Assembly: GCA_013396525.1 (NCBI GenBank)
Contig: VWYX01000923.1
Coordinates: forward strand, 112,858-176,857
Origin: Chaetorhynchus papuensis
Taxonomy: Eukaryota > Chordata > Aves > Passeriformes > Rhipiduridae
DNA: 64,000 nucleotides
Reading direction: 5' to 3'
In this document: piece by piece, positions 25,437-38,325 of the stretch
How positions within the stretch are numbered: the first letter of the stretch is position 1
How the letters are laid out: each line of letters starts with the position of its first letter
Position numbers and translations under genes: made by a program
Notes under the pieces: model-generated
Database searches by the model: none
What the model saw: the letters and a program-made list of their open reading frames with translations, nothing else
Told to the model about the DNA's origin: nothing

Positions 25437-27062
25437 TGGCTAGCCAGGACAAAACGCTTCCCCACAGTGCAGAATCTTGCCATGTAGAAAACTATTATCA
25501 AAGTGCTGCAAAAGCTTGTTCGTCTTATGGGGTGATGTTAAAGAATCAGGCTTCTGAGAGTGAATTCAGAGAGCAGCTTCTAGCCCTGCAGCTGCCCTGT
25601 CCCTGCAGCCTCCCATGGAAATGAGTAGAGGAAGAGAACCCCAGACACCTCCATCCACATTTCCTGTGAGTAAGCTTTAGACACACCAAGCAAATTTACA
25701 GCCAAGTAAGAACAGCTAAGGAGAAACACAGAGCAGGTCACACAGGCGGAAATGGTCTAAAAAACATTTGTCAATGTATCAGTGATTTTGGCCCTTTGGT
25801 GTTCACCTGAAGCTGGTCTCTCTCATTCAAAGGTACTTCAAATAGGCAATGTAGCAATGTGTTGATATCAGGAGAGGACCCATCTATGTAACAGCAGCGA
25901 CATATGACTTGTGGTGGAATGACTTCACATAGCTGCCTGAAGATATATTCATTTAAAGTGCTGCAGAAAGGCCATGGAATATGAATTTCCTGCTGAATTA
26001 TTGTATCTCATTCATTACTAACTTGGGAATTTCTTTACTCCAGATCTATATCATACAAGGAATATATGATGTAGGGAGTAACTCAAAGGGCCGAAAGCAC
26101 CTGGATCCCCTGAGAGCAGAATACAGATATCTGGTTCACCATTCACCCTTAATAGCCATTTTTTTTAGTATTACTTTTTATTCTAGACTATCTAAAAAAA
26201 GACTGCAGGTACTTTCTTTTTGGCAATGACAAAGAGCAGGCAAGTTGGAGAGATGCCTCCAAGACATGCTGTCTACTCTGCATACAAACTCAGAGCTGTT
26301 AAAAGGAAGCCAGAAGGAACTAATCAACATTTTGTTTTCAAGACCCATGAAGTCTGAGCTTGGTGAATAACAAATTCATATTTCATAGCACAAAACACAG
26401 AAATTATAAGAGCAGATCAGACCAAAGGTGTATGCTCATGTCCTGTCCCTTCTGTGTTTCCTCCTTTACTTTTCCTAAACAAGACAATAAAATCTACAGC
26501 TGCAATGTTTCACAGTAGAGATTATTCAGGCAGGGAGACAGGGCTGCTTATGATTAACAACATATTTTTCTCTTTGAACAAGGGGTAGAGAGGTGCTGCA
26601 TTTTGATAGAATTAACATAAATTAGCTTGCCAACAGAATCCTCTTCCCTGCTCTCTCACTAAGGATAAGTAGAGTCAGAACAGCTTTCTTTTTCCAGAGT
26701 ACAGGTATAAGACACAAGACACACAGTTTGTAATTTTCTAATTCTCCCAATTCTAAGTCTGTGCTGTGATTGCCAACATGCATTCCTGTTATATATACAT
26801 CACATAAAATAGAGACAACTAAGTTGGAAGCTGCAATGGGAAATAGCTTGCTTTTCCTGGACTCTAAGATGTGTGACATCACCTGAGTAGGAGCACTTCT
26901 GTGCAGTCTGTCCACATTTGAAAATGTCACTGCTTTTAAAGAACAATGAATTTTCAGGGTCTGGATGCTGTTGAACACTGAACAGCTTCTCTTCTCGTGG
27001 TGTGGCAAAATAGCTAGCAAAAAATTTGTACATGGATTTGTGTGTTTTAAAAATGGAATCAC
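25437..27062. other. Unique DNA with a 156-codon antisense-strand ORF of unknown status
   Basis: The minus-strand ORF 26622-27092 is the longest that is not mainly in a transposon. Its first residues (MYLMIYIYIYV) come from the AT dinucleotide repeat. The rest shows no domain that I recognise, no convincing signal peptide and no conserved motif. In AT-rich DNA of this length an ORF of this size can occur by chance. I do not call it a gene. Confidence 0.5.
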
Positions 27063-27080
27063 ATATATATATATATATAT
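27063..27080. repeat. (AT)9 microsatellite
   Basis: Uninterrupted AT dinucleotide run read directly from the sequence. Confidence 0.95.
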
Positions 27081-27553
27081 CATCAGGTACATATTAATAC
27101 AGAGAATGAAATGGAATTAAAACCAGCTATCATGTTACATACTGCCATGAGACCTGATCACATATGTATATTTTCACACCCACTCTTTCATCCATTTACT
27201 GGCCTCTAATTAAACAGAAAGTGAGAAAGGGGGCAGTATGGTGCAGAGGGTATTGATATTCAAAAACAGTGAAGTCCATCTCAACGTGTAAGTTTTAAAT
27301 GCTCTTTTAGGACTGAGATATTTTATAACTTCCCAACAATATCTGGCAAAGTTTGCAGACTTGATAGCACTGATTGCAAGCTATGTCATATCTGGAAATT
27401 TCTGTGTATTCAGGTGAATAAACAATATCATAGTCTTTGGGATTACAACAATATTTTATTTCCTCATAGTACCTGTATTGCATTTTATTTGTGTCATTCA
27501 AATAATTAAGATTTACTACCTAAGTATTCATATCAGGCGTATCTGTGATGACA

Positions 27554-27583
27554 AGATCATTTTCAAAAGCAGATCATTTTCAA
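27554..27583. repeat. Tandem duplication of a 13-mer
   Basis: AGATCATTTTCAA occurs at 27554-27566 and 27571-27583, giving a 17-bp period. It is a small local duplication with no evident function. Confidence 0.85.
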
Positions 27584-27757
27584 GAGGTAAAGAGAGAAAT
27601 TCCATGTAGAAATTGCCCCGAGACACAAAATATATCCATCCTGGAATACAAAGTTAAAAGATGATTAAGTAAAGCAAGGCTAGTATGATTCCAAATTAAA
27701 AAAATAATTCCTAGGTATTTCAGGAGGAAGAGAGGGGGTGTATATAATAATTTCCTC

Positions 27758-27785
27758 ACATATATATATATATTCACACATATGT
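27758..27785. repeat. CA/TA alternating microsatellite
   Basis: CACATATATATATATATTC-type alternating tract followed by CACACATATG. Short and imperfect. Confidence 0.8.
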
Positions 27786-30700
27786 AAATGTACACAGGCG
27801 TACACACACTGAACAACAAGGGCATAAAACTGAAAGGCTGGAAAAGACATAAGAAAGTGCAATGGAAGGCTTTCATCATGTCCGCAGTTACGGGAACTAA
27901 TTTTCTAACTGCACAAACAAAAAAGTGTTAACTTCACTTGTTGATCTGTTTGATAATTTTAATAATGTAACTAGTCCTCATGAATCAAGAATGTTAACAT
28001 AGATACTCCAGTTGTAAATTTCTTCACGCACTTTTTGAGAACAGCTCATAAATTTTCAATTCAAAATTAAAAATGAAATATTTTGCATCCTGCAAATTTC
28101 AAGATGTTTCTGAATTGTATAAATATTTCTCTTCATCTCTTCAGTTATAAACCTTAAAAATAGAATATTACCCAGTGGTGGGATTGGATTTTACTACTGG
28201 AAATAGGAAAATATTACAGGAAATAATAACATCCTTCATTATGGTGATTCCAAAGACTCCTGGATACTATTTTGACCCCGTTGTAATGAAGTTGAAACAC
28301 AGGCTTCTCTTTAATCTAGCCTTGCATAGCAGCTTCCTAAAATCTAGAATGGTCACAGTATTTTGCATGTGCTACACTGTATCACTTCTCTCCATTATCA
28401 AAGGTAACATACAACTTGACAATTTTAAATAAGTAGAAAATTTTCTTACCATATCAAAATTCTTGTTGTTTTAATCTCTTGGTGAGCTACTAGCATGTTC
28501 CAATCTGCCTCTTACAAACATTGCAGGCCATAAATGCATTTATCTATTCTCTATAATATTTCAAAAGGAAAATTTTGTGGGATTTCTAAGCTCCTGCAGA
28601 GCAAGTTATTCTGAAATATTCTAAGAACCATGGATTTCAGCTTTACTACCCTAAACCCTCAGAATTTATTCTATTTCAGAAAAGGTGAAATAAGGGTGTA
28701 GTTACTAATGTTATTCCACTGAAACTATTTGTTACAATCACAGTTTATTTCCGGCTTTTGCCAAACAGATATAATAGCAATGCAATATAATTATATAAGA
28801 AAACAACTTCTGTACGACTATTTCTGATTTATACACTAAGTTACATAGGTTCTGTGAAAGAAACAACATTTTTCCCTCTGAGTCTTATTCTCCTTTTGAT
28901 GTGACTGTAATCAACATGCCACGTCAAATCACTGGAGTCACTTGAATCTAGTGCAACTACAAAGTCAGATAAATTTGGAAGTTCATTCCCTTCCTGGCTA
29001 CTATTGCACGATGTAAAACAAAATGGGGGCAGGAGGAAATTTTGAGTGACATGAAGAAAAGTGCCTACAGACTGTTGTAAATTATACCTCTTTTACAGTG
29101 CAATCTTTGCCCTTTCTGAAGAACTGTGTAAATCAGCTGATTTTTTTGCAACTGACCTTGTTAAAAATCACATTTTTTCCCTGTTTCTAAGACTGTCTTT
29201 AAAAATACTAAAACCTGAAAGCCTTTTGCATATTGAAGAAATTTCATATTTACAGATCTTTATGGGTCTTTTTTTTAAAGCTCTGGTGTGACACATAAAA
29301 TCAAGATTTCATCTCTGGAAATGTCACAGATTTCACTTCTGACATTGAACAAGGCATTCTTTCTACACAGGTAGATACTTCAGCTACCTATAAATAAAAG
29401 CAGAAAACTAATTTTAAATTTACTCTCTTTTTTTTCTTTACAGAAGTATTTACTGACTATCATCTGGGATCTCTACACTCATCAGCGATAAATCCTCCAA
29501 GCAATATAAATCATTTGGGGTTTTTTCTCAAATACGTCCTTTTTCAAGCTGGCTTCCACTCACTTGATTGATATGACTAAGATATGCAATTACCTGATTG
29601 GGAACACTGACCTCCTGTCTATGAACACGCCCTGTGCTGTACTTGCATTAAAAACCCCACAGATAATACTACATAGGGGGAAATGCAATTATTTTGTTTG
29701 ACAGTGACTATTTTAGATTATTTTTTGAGCAGATATTCATAATGACATTTCTGTAGTTCATTTTCTTCTAAAGCTTGACTACCAGAACCAATATCCATTA
29801 AAAAGGAAAAAAAAAATTAAATATCTCTTCTTATCTTTTTCTTGTCATTCAGCATCTTCATTTTGAGTTCTACAAGTTTCATCTGCCATCCAGCCTACAT
29901 GGCAATGTATCACATACCTGTAGAGTTTGTTAATGAACCCAGAGTCTTTTTTTCTTATTTTTAGAGCTATCACTGCTACCTGTCTGCTAGACCGCAGTGG
30001 ATAAATTGTTTCTTTTGCAAAGAAGCAAGGTATGACCAAAAGTTTTAATTTTTTCTAAGTACTTGTTGAAATTTTGCCAGTTCTTTGCCATCTCCCAAGG
30101 TGCTGAATTTTATACTCTAATTATTTTTCATATTATAACTCCAACCCCAATAGCAGCAACACATATTGGATTTTTTTTTTTGCCCCCTCCTGGGTGTAGC
30201 AATTAATTCCCTTCTTTTTAAGAGGAAAGAACCTTGACTGTGACTCTGAAGACTGTGGTCTGACCTTCAGAAACAAGTCCAAAAGCACAGTAAGTTGAGA
30301 CAGCAGGTTTCTCTTGAGCAACAGTAGCAGCTGTGGGAGCTCTGACAGTTCTGAAGAACCGATTCCTTTCTGGGTTGCCATGGTGAGGCTTCTAATTTAT
30401 AAACCATTAATGTTATGCTTTTGTTCCCCAAAGTCAAAATTAATTGTTTAGCAAATGCCTTCCACGGGAGGTGAGTTAATGAAATAAACCAGTGTACATA
30501 TTCTACAAAGTAAATTAGTAATCTGTCCATTCAGAATCTCTTCTTTTGAAAATCTTACTTTCAAAATTCGTCATTAAATTGTGCATGAGTTGTCAGTTGT
30601 CCATACATTATTATTTTTAATGACTTTTTTTTAAAGCCACCTCAATGCTATCTCAGTTCTCAATGCAATGCATGCATCCTGCAGCCTGACTTAGTAACAA

Positions 30701-33355
30701 CTTAATAATTAATATATGCTGACAAAAAAATCTCCTCTGATTATAAACAGATCACTTGAAGTTACAAATTTCAAAGCAACAATTTTATATCATAAAACAT
30801 AATTTCTATGCAAAATTGGTGATTACATCCCTTGTGTCTCAGTTCTATTCTTTATGCATCCTCTTTGCTTTTCCTTAATTTCTACCTTAATTTCTTTAAT
30901 TTTAATTACCTGCATTAATTATTTTGTTATAGAGAAATCCTGCCTTCAGTAAACTGATTGCCACACTAAATTCCAAACATACACCACCCTTGTTTCAAAT
31001 AAATATCACAAAGGCAAACCCGTCGTACAAGCTCTATTAAAATGGTCCAGAAAATCAACCACAGGGACAAGTGCACTAATTTGTACCATTTGTACCATAG
31101 GAATACATTCTTTTATATTTTTGGGGCTACTAAGAACTATAAATTATTCTAAAAGCAGAATCCAATCACTTTGTTTTCAGCTCCTGAAGCCAAAGTGTCT
31201 GGACACTTTGATTTATATCTGGTGGCTGAATCATATATGCACCACTACAGCTTCATTTCAAATGATGCAGAAAAAATTGGTCCCCAGGTATTAATCCTCC
31301 AGAAACTGAACATTTAGCTTTTCAGGAGCACCTATTTGTTAAAAACACAAGCATGGCATAGGAATAAGTAGTTGGTGACTTATGGTGCTAAAGGCTAATC
31401 AGTGCTGTCTGTAATATGAGAGAGCATTAATTCAGAATGTTTTTCTTGATGTCAGCATCTGAAGGGTTCATCTGGGATGGTACAAGTGAAGACAGCAAAA
31501 CAAATGGAATGAAGTGTCATGTGAAAAAGAGACATTTAAAAAGGAAAAACAAAACAACATGTAAAACGAGGTGTACCTAAAAGTGAAAGAAAAATATACT
31601 CATCAAATTGAAATGCTATGAAGTAGCAGTACATGGAGAAGTGATAGGCAGGGAATAGCCAAACACCCAGCTGAGGAATCATAGCCAGAACACAGATGCT
31701 GCAGATGGCCAAGCCTTCAGCCTTCAAGAGTATTATTCTGATAATAGAGTGTGCAACTTTTCTGTACAATGAAGGAACATACTGGGACACAACTCAGCTG
31801 CTGGCCTAAGCTTGTGTACCACTGCTGTCATTTAATTTTATATATTTAACGTACTAAAAAACTGAAGACTCCAAAGAAAATTAATTCATGTGTAAAAATT
31901 ATGCTTTTAAGACCTGAATTGCTGAGAAAAAAGTAGAGCAGACAACAGTTCCTGTCTAAATCCCACTGAAATGAACTTCTAGTTTAAGCATCTTTGACAG
32001 AATTTACAGGTTCCCATGATAATGGTGTTACTCTTGCCATAACACAAAACCTCAAGGAAACACACCTAAATTCTGTGGCGATATTTGTGTCTCTGAGAGT
32101 ATCTTCCATCTCTCTCATATCTGAATTATTGCATCTTATGTTGAAAATGCACATTGCTGAACAGTTTCAGCACAATTACAGCTTTCTATGAACTGCTTTA
32201 TCTTGGGTTCAACAGTTACAGTAGAGACTCCAATCAGACAATTCAGAATCTCCTTACCTCTCTTCATGAGTGTTTGGGAACTGGAGCACTAGTCCCACCA
32301 TCTGTCCACTTTCTCATGCCCTTTACTGCTGTTGTCTTCAAATGCAGTCCTTATTTTCTTGAATTATCTGCCTGTGACAGGAATCCTTGCTCTTTGTCTT
32401 CTCTCATGCTTGTTTCCATAAATACTGAAGACATCTGCAAAGTAGTCCAGGAAAATCCCTCCTTGAAGAAAAATGGAGAGCAACGGGCAGGTTCAGGTAA
32501 AGTCTCTGAAAATGGAGTGATAGAGGCTTACACTCGTGAACCTGAACACCCTAGGGCAACCTGATAGAAAGTACCCATGGAACAGGGACACTCTCCACAG
32601 GTACCAAATTTCTCCTATAGATGTGATGGCAAAAGTGTGTTCTGATGAGAGATTTTGAAGAGGATGAATCTGTAGCATTGTGAACACCTACTGGGACATC
32701 TTCAAAGGCATGAGTGACAATGTTGAAGAAGACATCCAAGTATTTGTTTGAACATCTTGTCAGTGTACAATGGAAACTGGCAGTACAGATTTCATTCTAT
32801 CTGAAGGAACTCTCCACTTCTCAGAATGGGCATAAAGATGGAATCAGTGTCTCTTGCAGCTTTTTTTTTATCCCTTGAAATACTGAGAAATATCTAATTC
32901 CCTGACAAATCCATCAATATCTATGAATGAAATAGTCTGAGGCAGTTTATGTCTCATGGGCTCCTTGCACACAACCGAGCTTCTAATACACATTTTTAAT
33001 CTCTTACATTAATAAGGGTTGGAAATGTTTTATTCCCCCCAGATGAGAGCTCTGATTCTCCAGTGTAATGGGGCAATAAGTTTGTAATTTGTAAAGCAAT
33101 TTGATGATTGCAAAATGCACATTATACTGTGATTATGTTATTTTAAAAGCATCAATGTTTTTAAACAAAAACACTAATATTCCTGTATTCATTTAAAATT
33201 TTCATTACTCAGACTTTTTATACTTTCTGTCTAGTGTCAGATCACTAGTATTAATGAAAAATGGAGTTTACACTTTGACAAAGATACCAAGCTCATTGTG
33301 CTAGACCGAGTCGTGTTAATCCATTCATCTTCATTGTACTTTATTGTGTTTCATG
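27786..33355. other. Unique AT-rich DNA, no gene recognised
   Basis: Over 5 kb without a repeat family I recognise. The 136-codon ORF at 32154-32564 (plus) and the 84-codon ORF at 31536-31790 (minus) show no known domain. T-rich runs near 30171-30181 are simple. Nothing here supports a gene. Confidence 0.5.
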
Positions 33356-33878
33356 ATTTCATAGAACCATAGAATGGTTTGTGTTGGAAACAACCTTAAA
33401 GGTCTTCTGTTCCAACCTCATTGCCGTGGGCAGGGACACCTTCCATTAGATCAGGTTGCTCAGAGGTCCATCTATCCTGGCCTTGAACACTTCCAGAGAT
33501 GGGGCATCCATAACTTTCCTGGGCAATATCCTCCTAGTATTTAATCTATCTAAACTGATGTTCTTTCAGCTTGCAGCCATTTCCCCTTGTCCTGTCATTA
33601 CATGCTCTTGTAAAAAGTCCCTCTCCATCTTTTTTCTAGGCTCCCTTCAGGTACTGGAAGGCCTCAATTAAGTCACCCTAAAGCCTTCTCTTTTCCAGGC
33701 TGAGCAATTCCAATTCTGTTCACTTTCCTCTTGGAAGAGGTGCTCCATCCCTCTAACCATCTTGGTGGCCTCCTCTGTTCTCACTCCAATAAATCCACAT
33801 CCTTCCTGTGCCAGGGACCCCAGAGCTGGATGCAACATTCCAGGTGGGGTCTCATGAGAGCAGAGAAGAGGAGCAGGT
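33356..33878 (-). mobile_element. CR1 LINE fragment c with complete 3' end
   Basis: Reverse-complement CR1 beginning with the terminal repeat TTTCATAGAACCATAGAATGG. The 3'UTR block CATTGCCGTGGGCAGGGACACC follows, then CTGGCCTTGAACACTTCCAG, GATGGGGCATCC, CCAGGCTGAGCAATTCC, CATCTTGGTGGCC and CCAGGTGGGGTCTCATGAGAG. It stops near 33878, the usual 5' truncation. It is the best-preserved 3' terminus in the window. The ORF2 part is interrupted and not functional. Confidence 0.93.
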
Positions 33879-36800
33879 TTTATGCATTACTGTTTACTTT
33901 GGTCTTTTTGAAACAAACACAAAAATAAAGGCAACTGAAAACAGTAGCAAATGAATATTTTAAAATATTACTGCTTTATTTTTTATGCAAAATGCTCCAA
34001 TTAGACAACCTCATGGACAGTAGGGGTAATGTCTCCTCCCACATATCTCTTGAAAAATCAAAGGATTTTTTTCTTCCATTTTGACATGGATTTGGGTCCT
34101 GAAACAACCATTGCCATAAATTCAACAGATGTTTGTAATATTTCGATGTTTTGGGCAATCAGATTGGAATAGTTTGCCATGTATTTTCTGTCTCCCTTAA
34201 ATACAAATGAATATATCAAAGAACGTCCTGAATTTAAACAGGCACTTTCAGACGTTTATAGTAATTCTTGAGTCATGGTAGTTGTTTCATTATTAATAAT
34301 GTAGTATTTATAATGTAATATTAATGTATATGCAATAATGTTGATTACAGGAAGCCCAAGCAGTCAGCTTTTACTTTATTTTCTATAAATCTTTCATAAA
34401 GCACAATTTTAGTTCATAATTTGCTTTGCATCCATACAAAAATAATCCATAATCACTTCATAAAATAAAGCACAATAGTAGCTGTTATAGCAAGGTCTTT
34501 CCATAATTATCTTTTCCTTGGTATGAAAACCCGTGCTTTTCAAATCAAAATAGGAACCAGAAAAAGTTCTCCAGGAGCGAATTTTCTCCTAAGGTTAGCT
34601 AGGAAAGCAGGGATCCTACCCTTGTTGCATGGTTACAACATGAATAAAGACTGTGCTGCAGGGAACAGGTAGCAGCTGTAATTCTGATACATTATTCTGT
34701 AAGAGCAGCACGAGGCCGTGACTGCAATTCTTTGAATGTCTGGGTAAGCACTCTTCTCCATGTATTATTAATGTCCATGGGAAGTTCATGCTTAGCACTC
34801 GTTGTGCCTTTCTTTCCTGCTGCATGCAACACAGAGCACAGTGGCATTCATATCTATACCAAAGAAGGTATTTAAGTTTACCCAATTTTTACTTTTATAA
34901 TATTGTAATTTTTATTAAAGAGTTGCATTTTTTTTTGAGTGAATTAAAGGCACTGGAGACCTCTTTTACAAAAATCCCTTGCTGAAAATATTTACATGAA
35001 GAATTTAAATTAAATTGTAGCTTATAAATTGAATATATTAAATACCAGTCTTTCTATTTTATCGATTTTTTTTCTTTCAAAGTCTTGGGTTTGGCACCTT
35101 GGGTAATCTTAATATCATGTCAAACTGGAAACAAATTGAAAAACATAAGAACTTCTGCTCTCAAAAATTAAAATTATCATATCTATATCTCTCTCTACCT
35201 TGCTTTACAAATCCTACCCACTGTAAATAATACAACTTTTATGTGATAAAACCCACAAATAATGTGATGTTGCATGACATAAACTGAACCAGGAAAAGTT
35301 GTTTCAGCATGATTTTGTGGTGTACTCGTTTTTGCTATACCATTTGTGATAAGACTTGCCTACTAATACATAAAACAGAATATTTTTTTTTCACGTCAAA
35401 ATATTGTAAGAGTGTAAGAGGTCTCAGCAGTAATAAAATCACCATTTTAAAATCAGTGAATATATTTAAAGTGTATCTAGCATTACAAAATTATATTTAA
35501 TACATAAAAGTATGAAATATATAAATAAATAAAATTTTGAGCTATTTTGGGGGTTGTGCAACATATTTACATTTTTAGGAGTCAGGAAAGTTATGTGAGA
35601 CAATCAAAACTCAGAAAACAAAAAAATAAACACCACATTTCCTTGAAAGGTTGCTATCTACTTCTGTTTCACTCAAGGACCTGTTTCTCATGGGATTTTT
35701 TTTAATATATGGCATATAGGTGTTATATAAAAACTATATTATATTCACTCTCCATAAAAGCTTCTTTTTAAGTTCAGAGCCATCTTAGTCATAAAAATAT
35801 TTCAATCAGACTTTATCAATCAATCAAGTTTTTACCAAAAGCTTTAGGCAAAGAGGAGTTATAAATTATCTGTATTCTTTGCACTACATCTTAGCTTGTG
35901 TAATAAACCACTTCTAAGTAAATGTTCTTGAGTGAGGCATCAAAAACTTTTGGACAACTGAATGAAAAATATTTGTAACAGCTAAATATCTTGTTCATGT
36001 AGTCCAATCATAACCAAAAGGTTTCTTCGCATGATTAGTTGAACTTCACTAGATCCTCTGGATTCTACTTGTCTTCTTAGCTGAAAATGAACATAAAGAA
36101 AGTGTACATACAAAAAGCCATAGGGTGCATTTTTTGTGCAAAGATTTTTTTTTGCATTTCAGCATAAAAATATGAGTATAAAAGAATAAATATATTCAAA
36201 AAAATTCATATTTTTTCAGAAGCAGTAGAGATTTTGCAAAACTTGTCCTTCTTATAGCTGTGTCTGTTTCTCCTAAAATAGAGTGGGGATAATATTTTAT
36301 GCACCTGTTCCACAATACCAGTGTTTAAGGCCAATCAACATAGTGGCAATTGCCACAAAGAAGGCTTGAAAATATTCAATGTTTTAACACCTTCTGCACA
36401 GTTTTTCTATATTGAAGATAAAGGGCCTGTCCTAATTAATTTGCTAAACCACATTCCCTCCTAACTCTGAAGAAGCAAGACTAGTGTCAAAGCTCCCAAA
36501 ATACTGTAATATTGTACACAATAAGATGTCAAAATGAAATTAAATTAAATTTCATATTTCAAAATATGAAAATCCTAATAAACTACCTTAATTCTGGCAT
36601 ATAAAAGTATTTGAGATATGCTTTATAAATATGGTATTTTATCTATAATTTTTGATAGAAAATATGTTTAAGTACTAAGGTTTTCATAGATAGTTTCATC
36701 ATAGGCTGATTTCAACATGAAGAGTACTCAGAAATTCAGCTCTGCTTCCTCATCCATTGAACATTATTCAAACATATTAACCAGAAGACAATATTAATTA

Positions 36801-38152
36801 TCCACTGTATGCCAAAACAGATAAAACTAAACTTAATCTTTTTAAAATCAAAAGGTAGCATCTCAGGACTGTATTTAAATTAATGGGACTAGAGCAGCCT
36901 CTGTCCACGAATAGAGTACTTTGTGAAAGTGTCCTGCACTGATTTTCTCTGAGTGTGAGACATTGAGCAATTTCACAAAGCTACTAAACAAGAGCCTTTC
37001 TACTTTGGAGGTCCACCACAGAAGAAAGTTGAGGGAAAATAGAGGAGAAAATAATGTAAAGATTAGCTGTCAGGTGTATTAAAACAGTTATTTACTGGAA
37101 CAAATCAGGAATTCTGCTTCCATGGTCATTAAATGTTAGGTTAATGTGATAATACGCCTGCAGACAGTGTGTGAGTTATAAAAAGACATAAAATATATTG
37201 AATGCACCATTTTTCTAAAGCATTTCAACCCAGTTTTTATGATTCATCAAACACCAGTCTCAACATATCACCCAGAGTCTTCCCAGTATGATATACCCAA
37301 AAGCAGCACAGTAAAAAAGAAGTATTTTTCTGCAATGTACATCAGGGTTCAGACACTTCCTTTGAAATGGGTTTTTAACTAGATTAACTAGTCAGCCTGA
37401 GGGCACACCTCACATTCATCCTGGCTGCATCTGTACAACCTGGTCTCCAGCACATCCTAAATATGAGAAATTATACAATCAGAATGTTTAAGGATCTGGC
37501 ATTAATTTTCAAAAGCTGAAAAAGAATAAAGCCATATTATTGCTCTATCTCTAAAAATGCCAAGCACCTAGCATGAGAACCAGGCCCATATAAATAGAGA
37601 CCCCCAAAAATAAGTATTAGGAAAGGCATTCTCACTGCAATGTTAAGGTAATGAGTTTGTGAATTCATGTCAAAGGAAAAGCCTCTGCATGAGAAATACA
37701 GACTTAAAGTCTTATGGATCAATATTAACCTTTCTCCATACAGGCATAAAATATTTAAAATTGTATTTGCAGTATGCCCCCTTTTAAAGACAAGGAGATT
37801 AAGCTGATAGTGAGGTTCAACATTCAAGCTAATCTCTGTGAAATTCTTAGTGATATTTTGAGTACGCTTTTCTTTTTAGACTTAGGTCCAGCTCAAGATT
37901 TGCGTTTGTTCAGTGATTGATCTATGTTTAAATATTCCATTTGGAGTGAGACATTATTAACACTACAGGCCAGATTCCATTCTTTGTTTCATATGGAATA
38001 GATGGATTTATTGTATATTCATGTATAATTTTAGTAAATTAAACAAGAATTTGGCTTCGTAATAAATATTCTTTAAAACTATACTCTGGTGTCTCTGAAG
38101 CTATTTTGCACGAGGTTTACATCACATTTTCACAAAGATGACTTGTGTCTGG
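33879..38152. other. Unique AT-rich DNA, no gene recognised
   Basis: No recognised repeats or genes. Overlapping small inverted repeats are present at 36534-36570. The 96-codon ORF at 37537-37827 (minus) has no domain. Confidence 0.55.
36534..36570. repeat. Two overlapping short inverted repeats
   Basis: ATGAAATT pairs with AATTTCAT across a 6-base loop (36534-36555). TTCATATTT then pairs with AAATATGAA across two bases (36551-36570). The two hairpins share bases and so are alternatives. All stems are AT-rich. Confidence 0.75.
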
Positions 38153-38325
38153 CTTTGGAAAAGGCTGTCAAGGAAAGTGGTGAAATCATCCTTTGACATG
38201 TTAAAAAATCATGAATGCGACACGTGGGGACACTGCTTGGTGGTGAACTCGGTGGTGCTGAGTTAATGATTGGATTTGATGATCTCAGAGGTCCTTTCCA
38301 GCCTTAATGATTCTATGATCCAAGT
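38153..38325 (+). mobile_element. CR1-type 3' end fragment d (divergent subfamily)
   Basis: Short 3' CR1 piece on the plus strand: AAGGCTGTCAAGGAAAGTGG, then GACACGTGGGGACACTGC, TTGGTGGTGAACTCGGTGG, GATTGGATTTGATGATCTC, AGGTCCTTTCCAGCC and the terminus ATGATTCTATGATCC. This matches the CR1 subfamilies whose 3'UTR reads GACATGGTTTAGTGGTG rather than the GGACACC type. It has no intact coding content. Confidence 0.85.

Noticed and set aside
25250..25624. ORFs with poly-Ala/Asp, poly-Leu/Met or poly-Ser
   Set aside because: They are created by the CTG/GAT microsatellite and have no conserved flanking domain.
32154..32564. 136-codon plus-strand ORF
   Set aside because: No domain or repeat recognised. 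The length is compatible with chance and composition is unremarkable.
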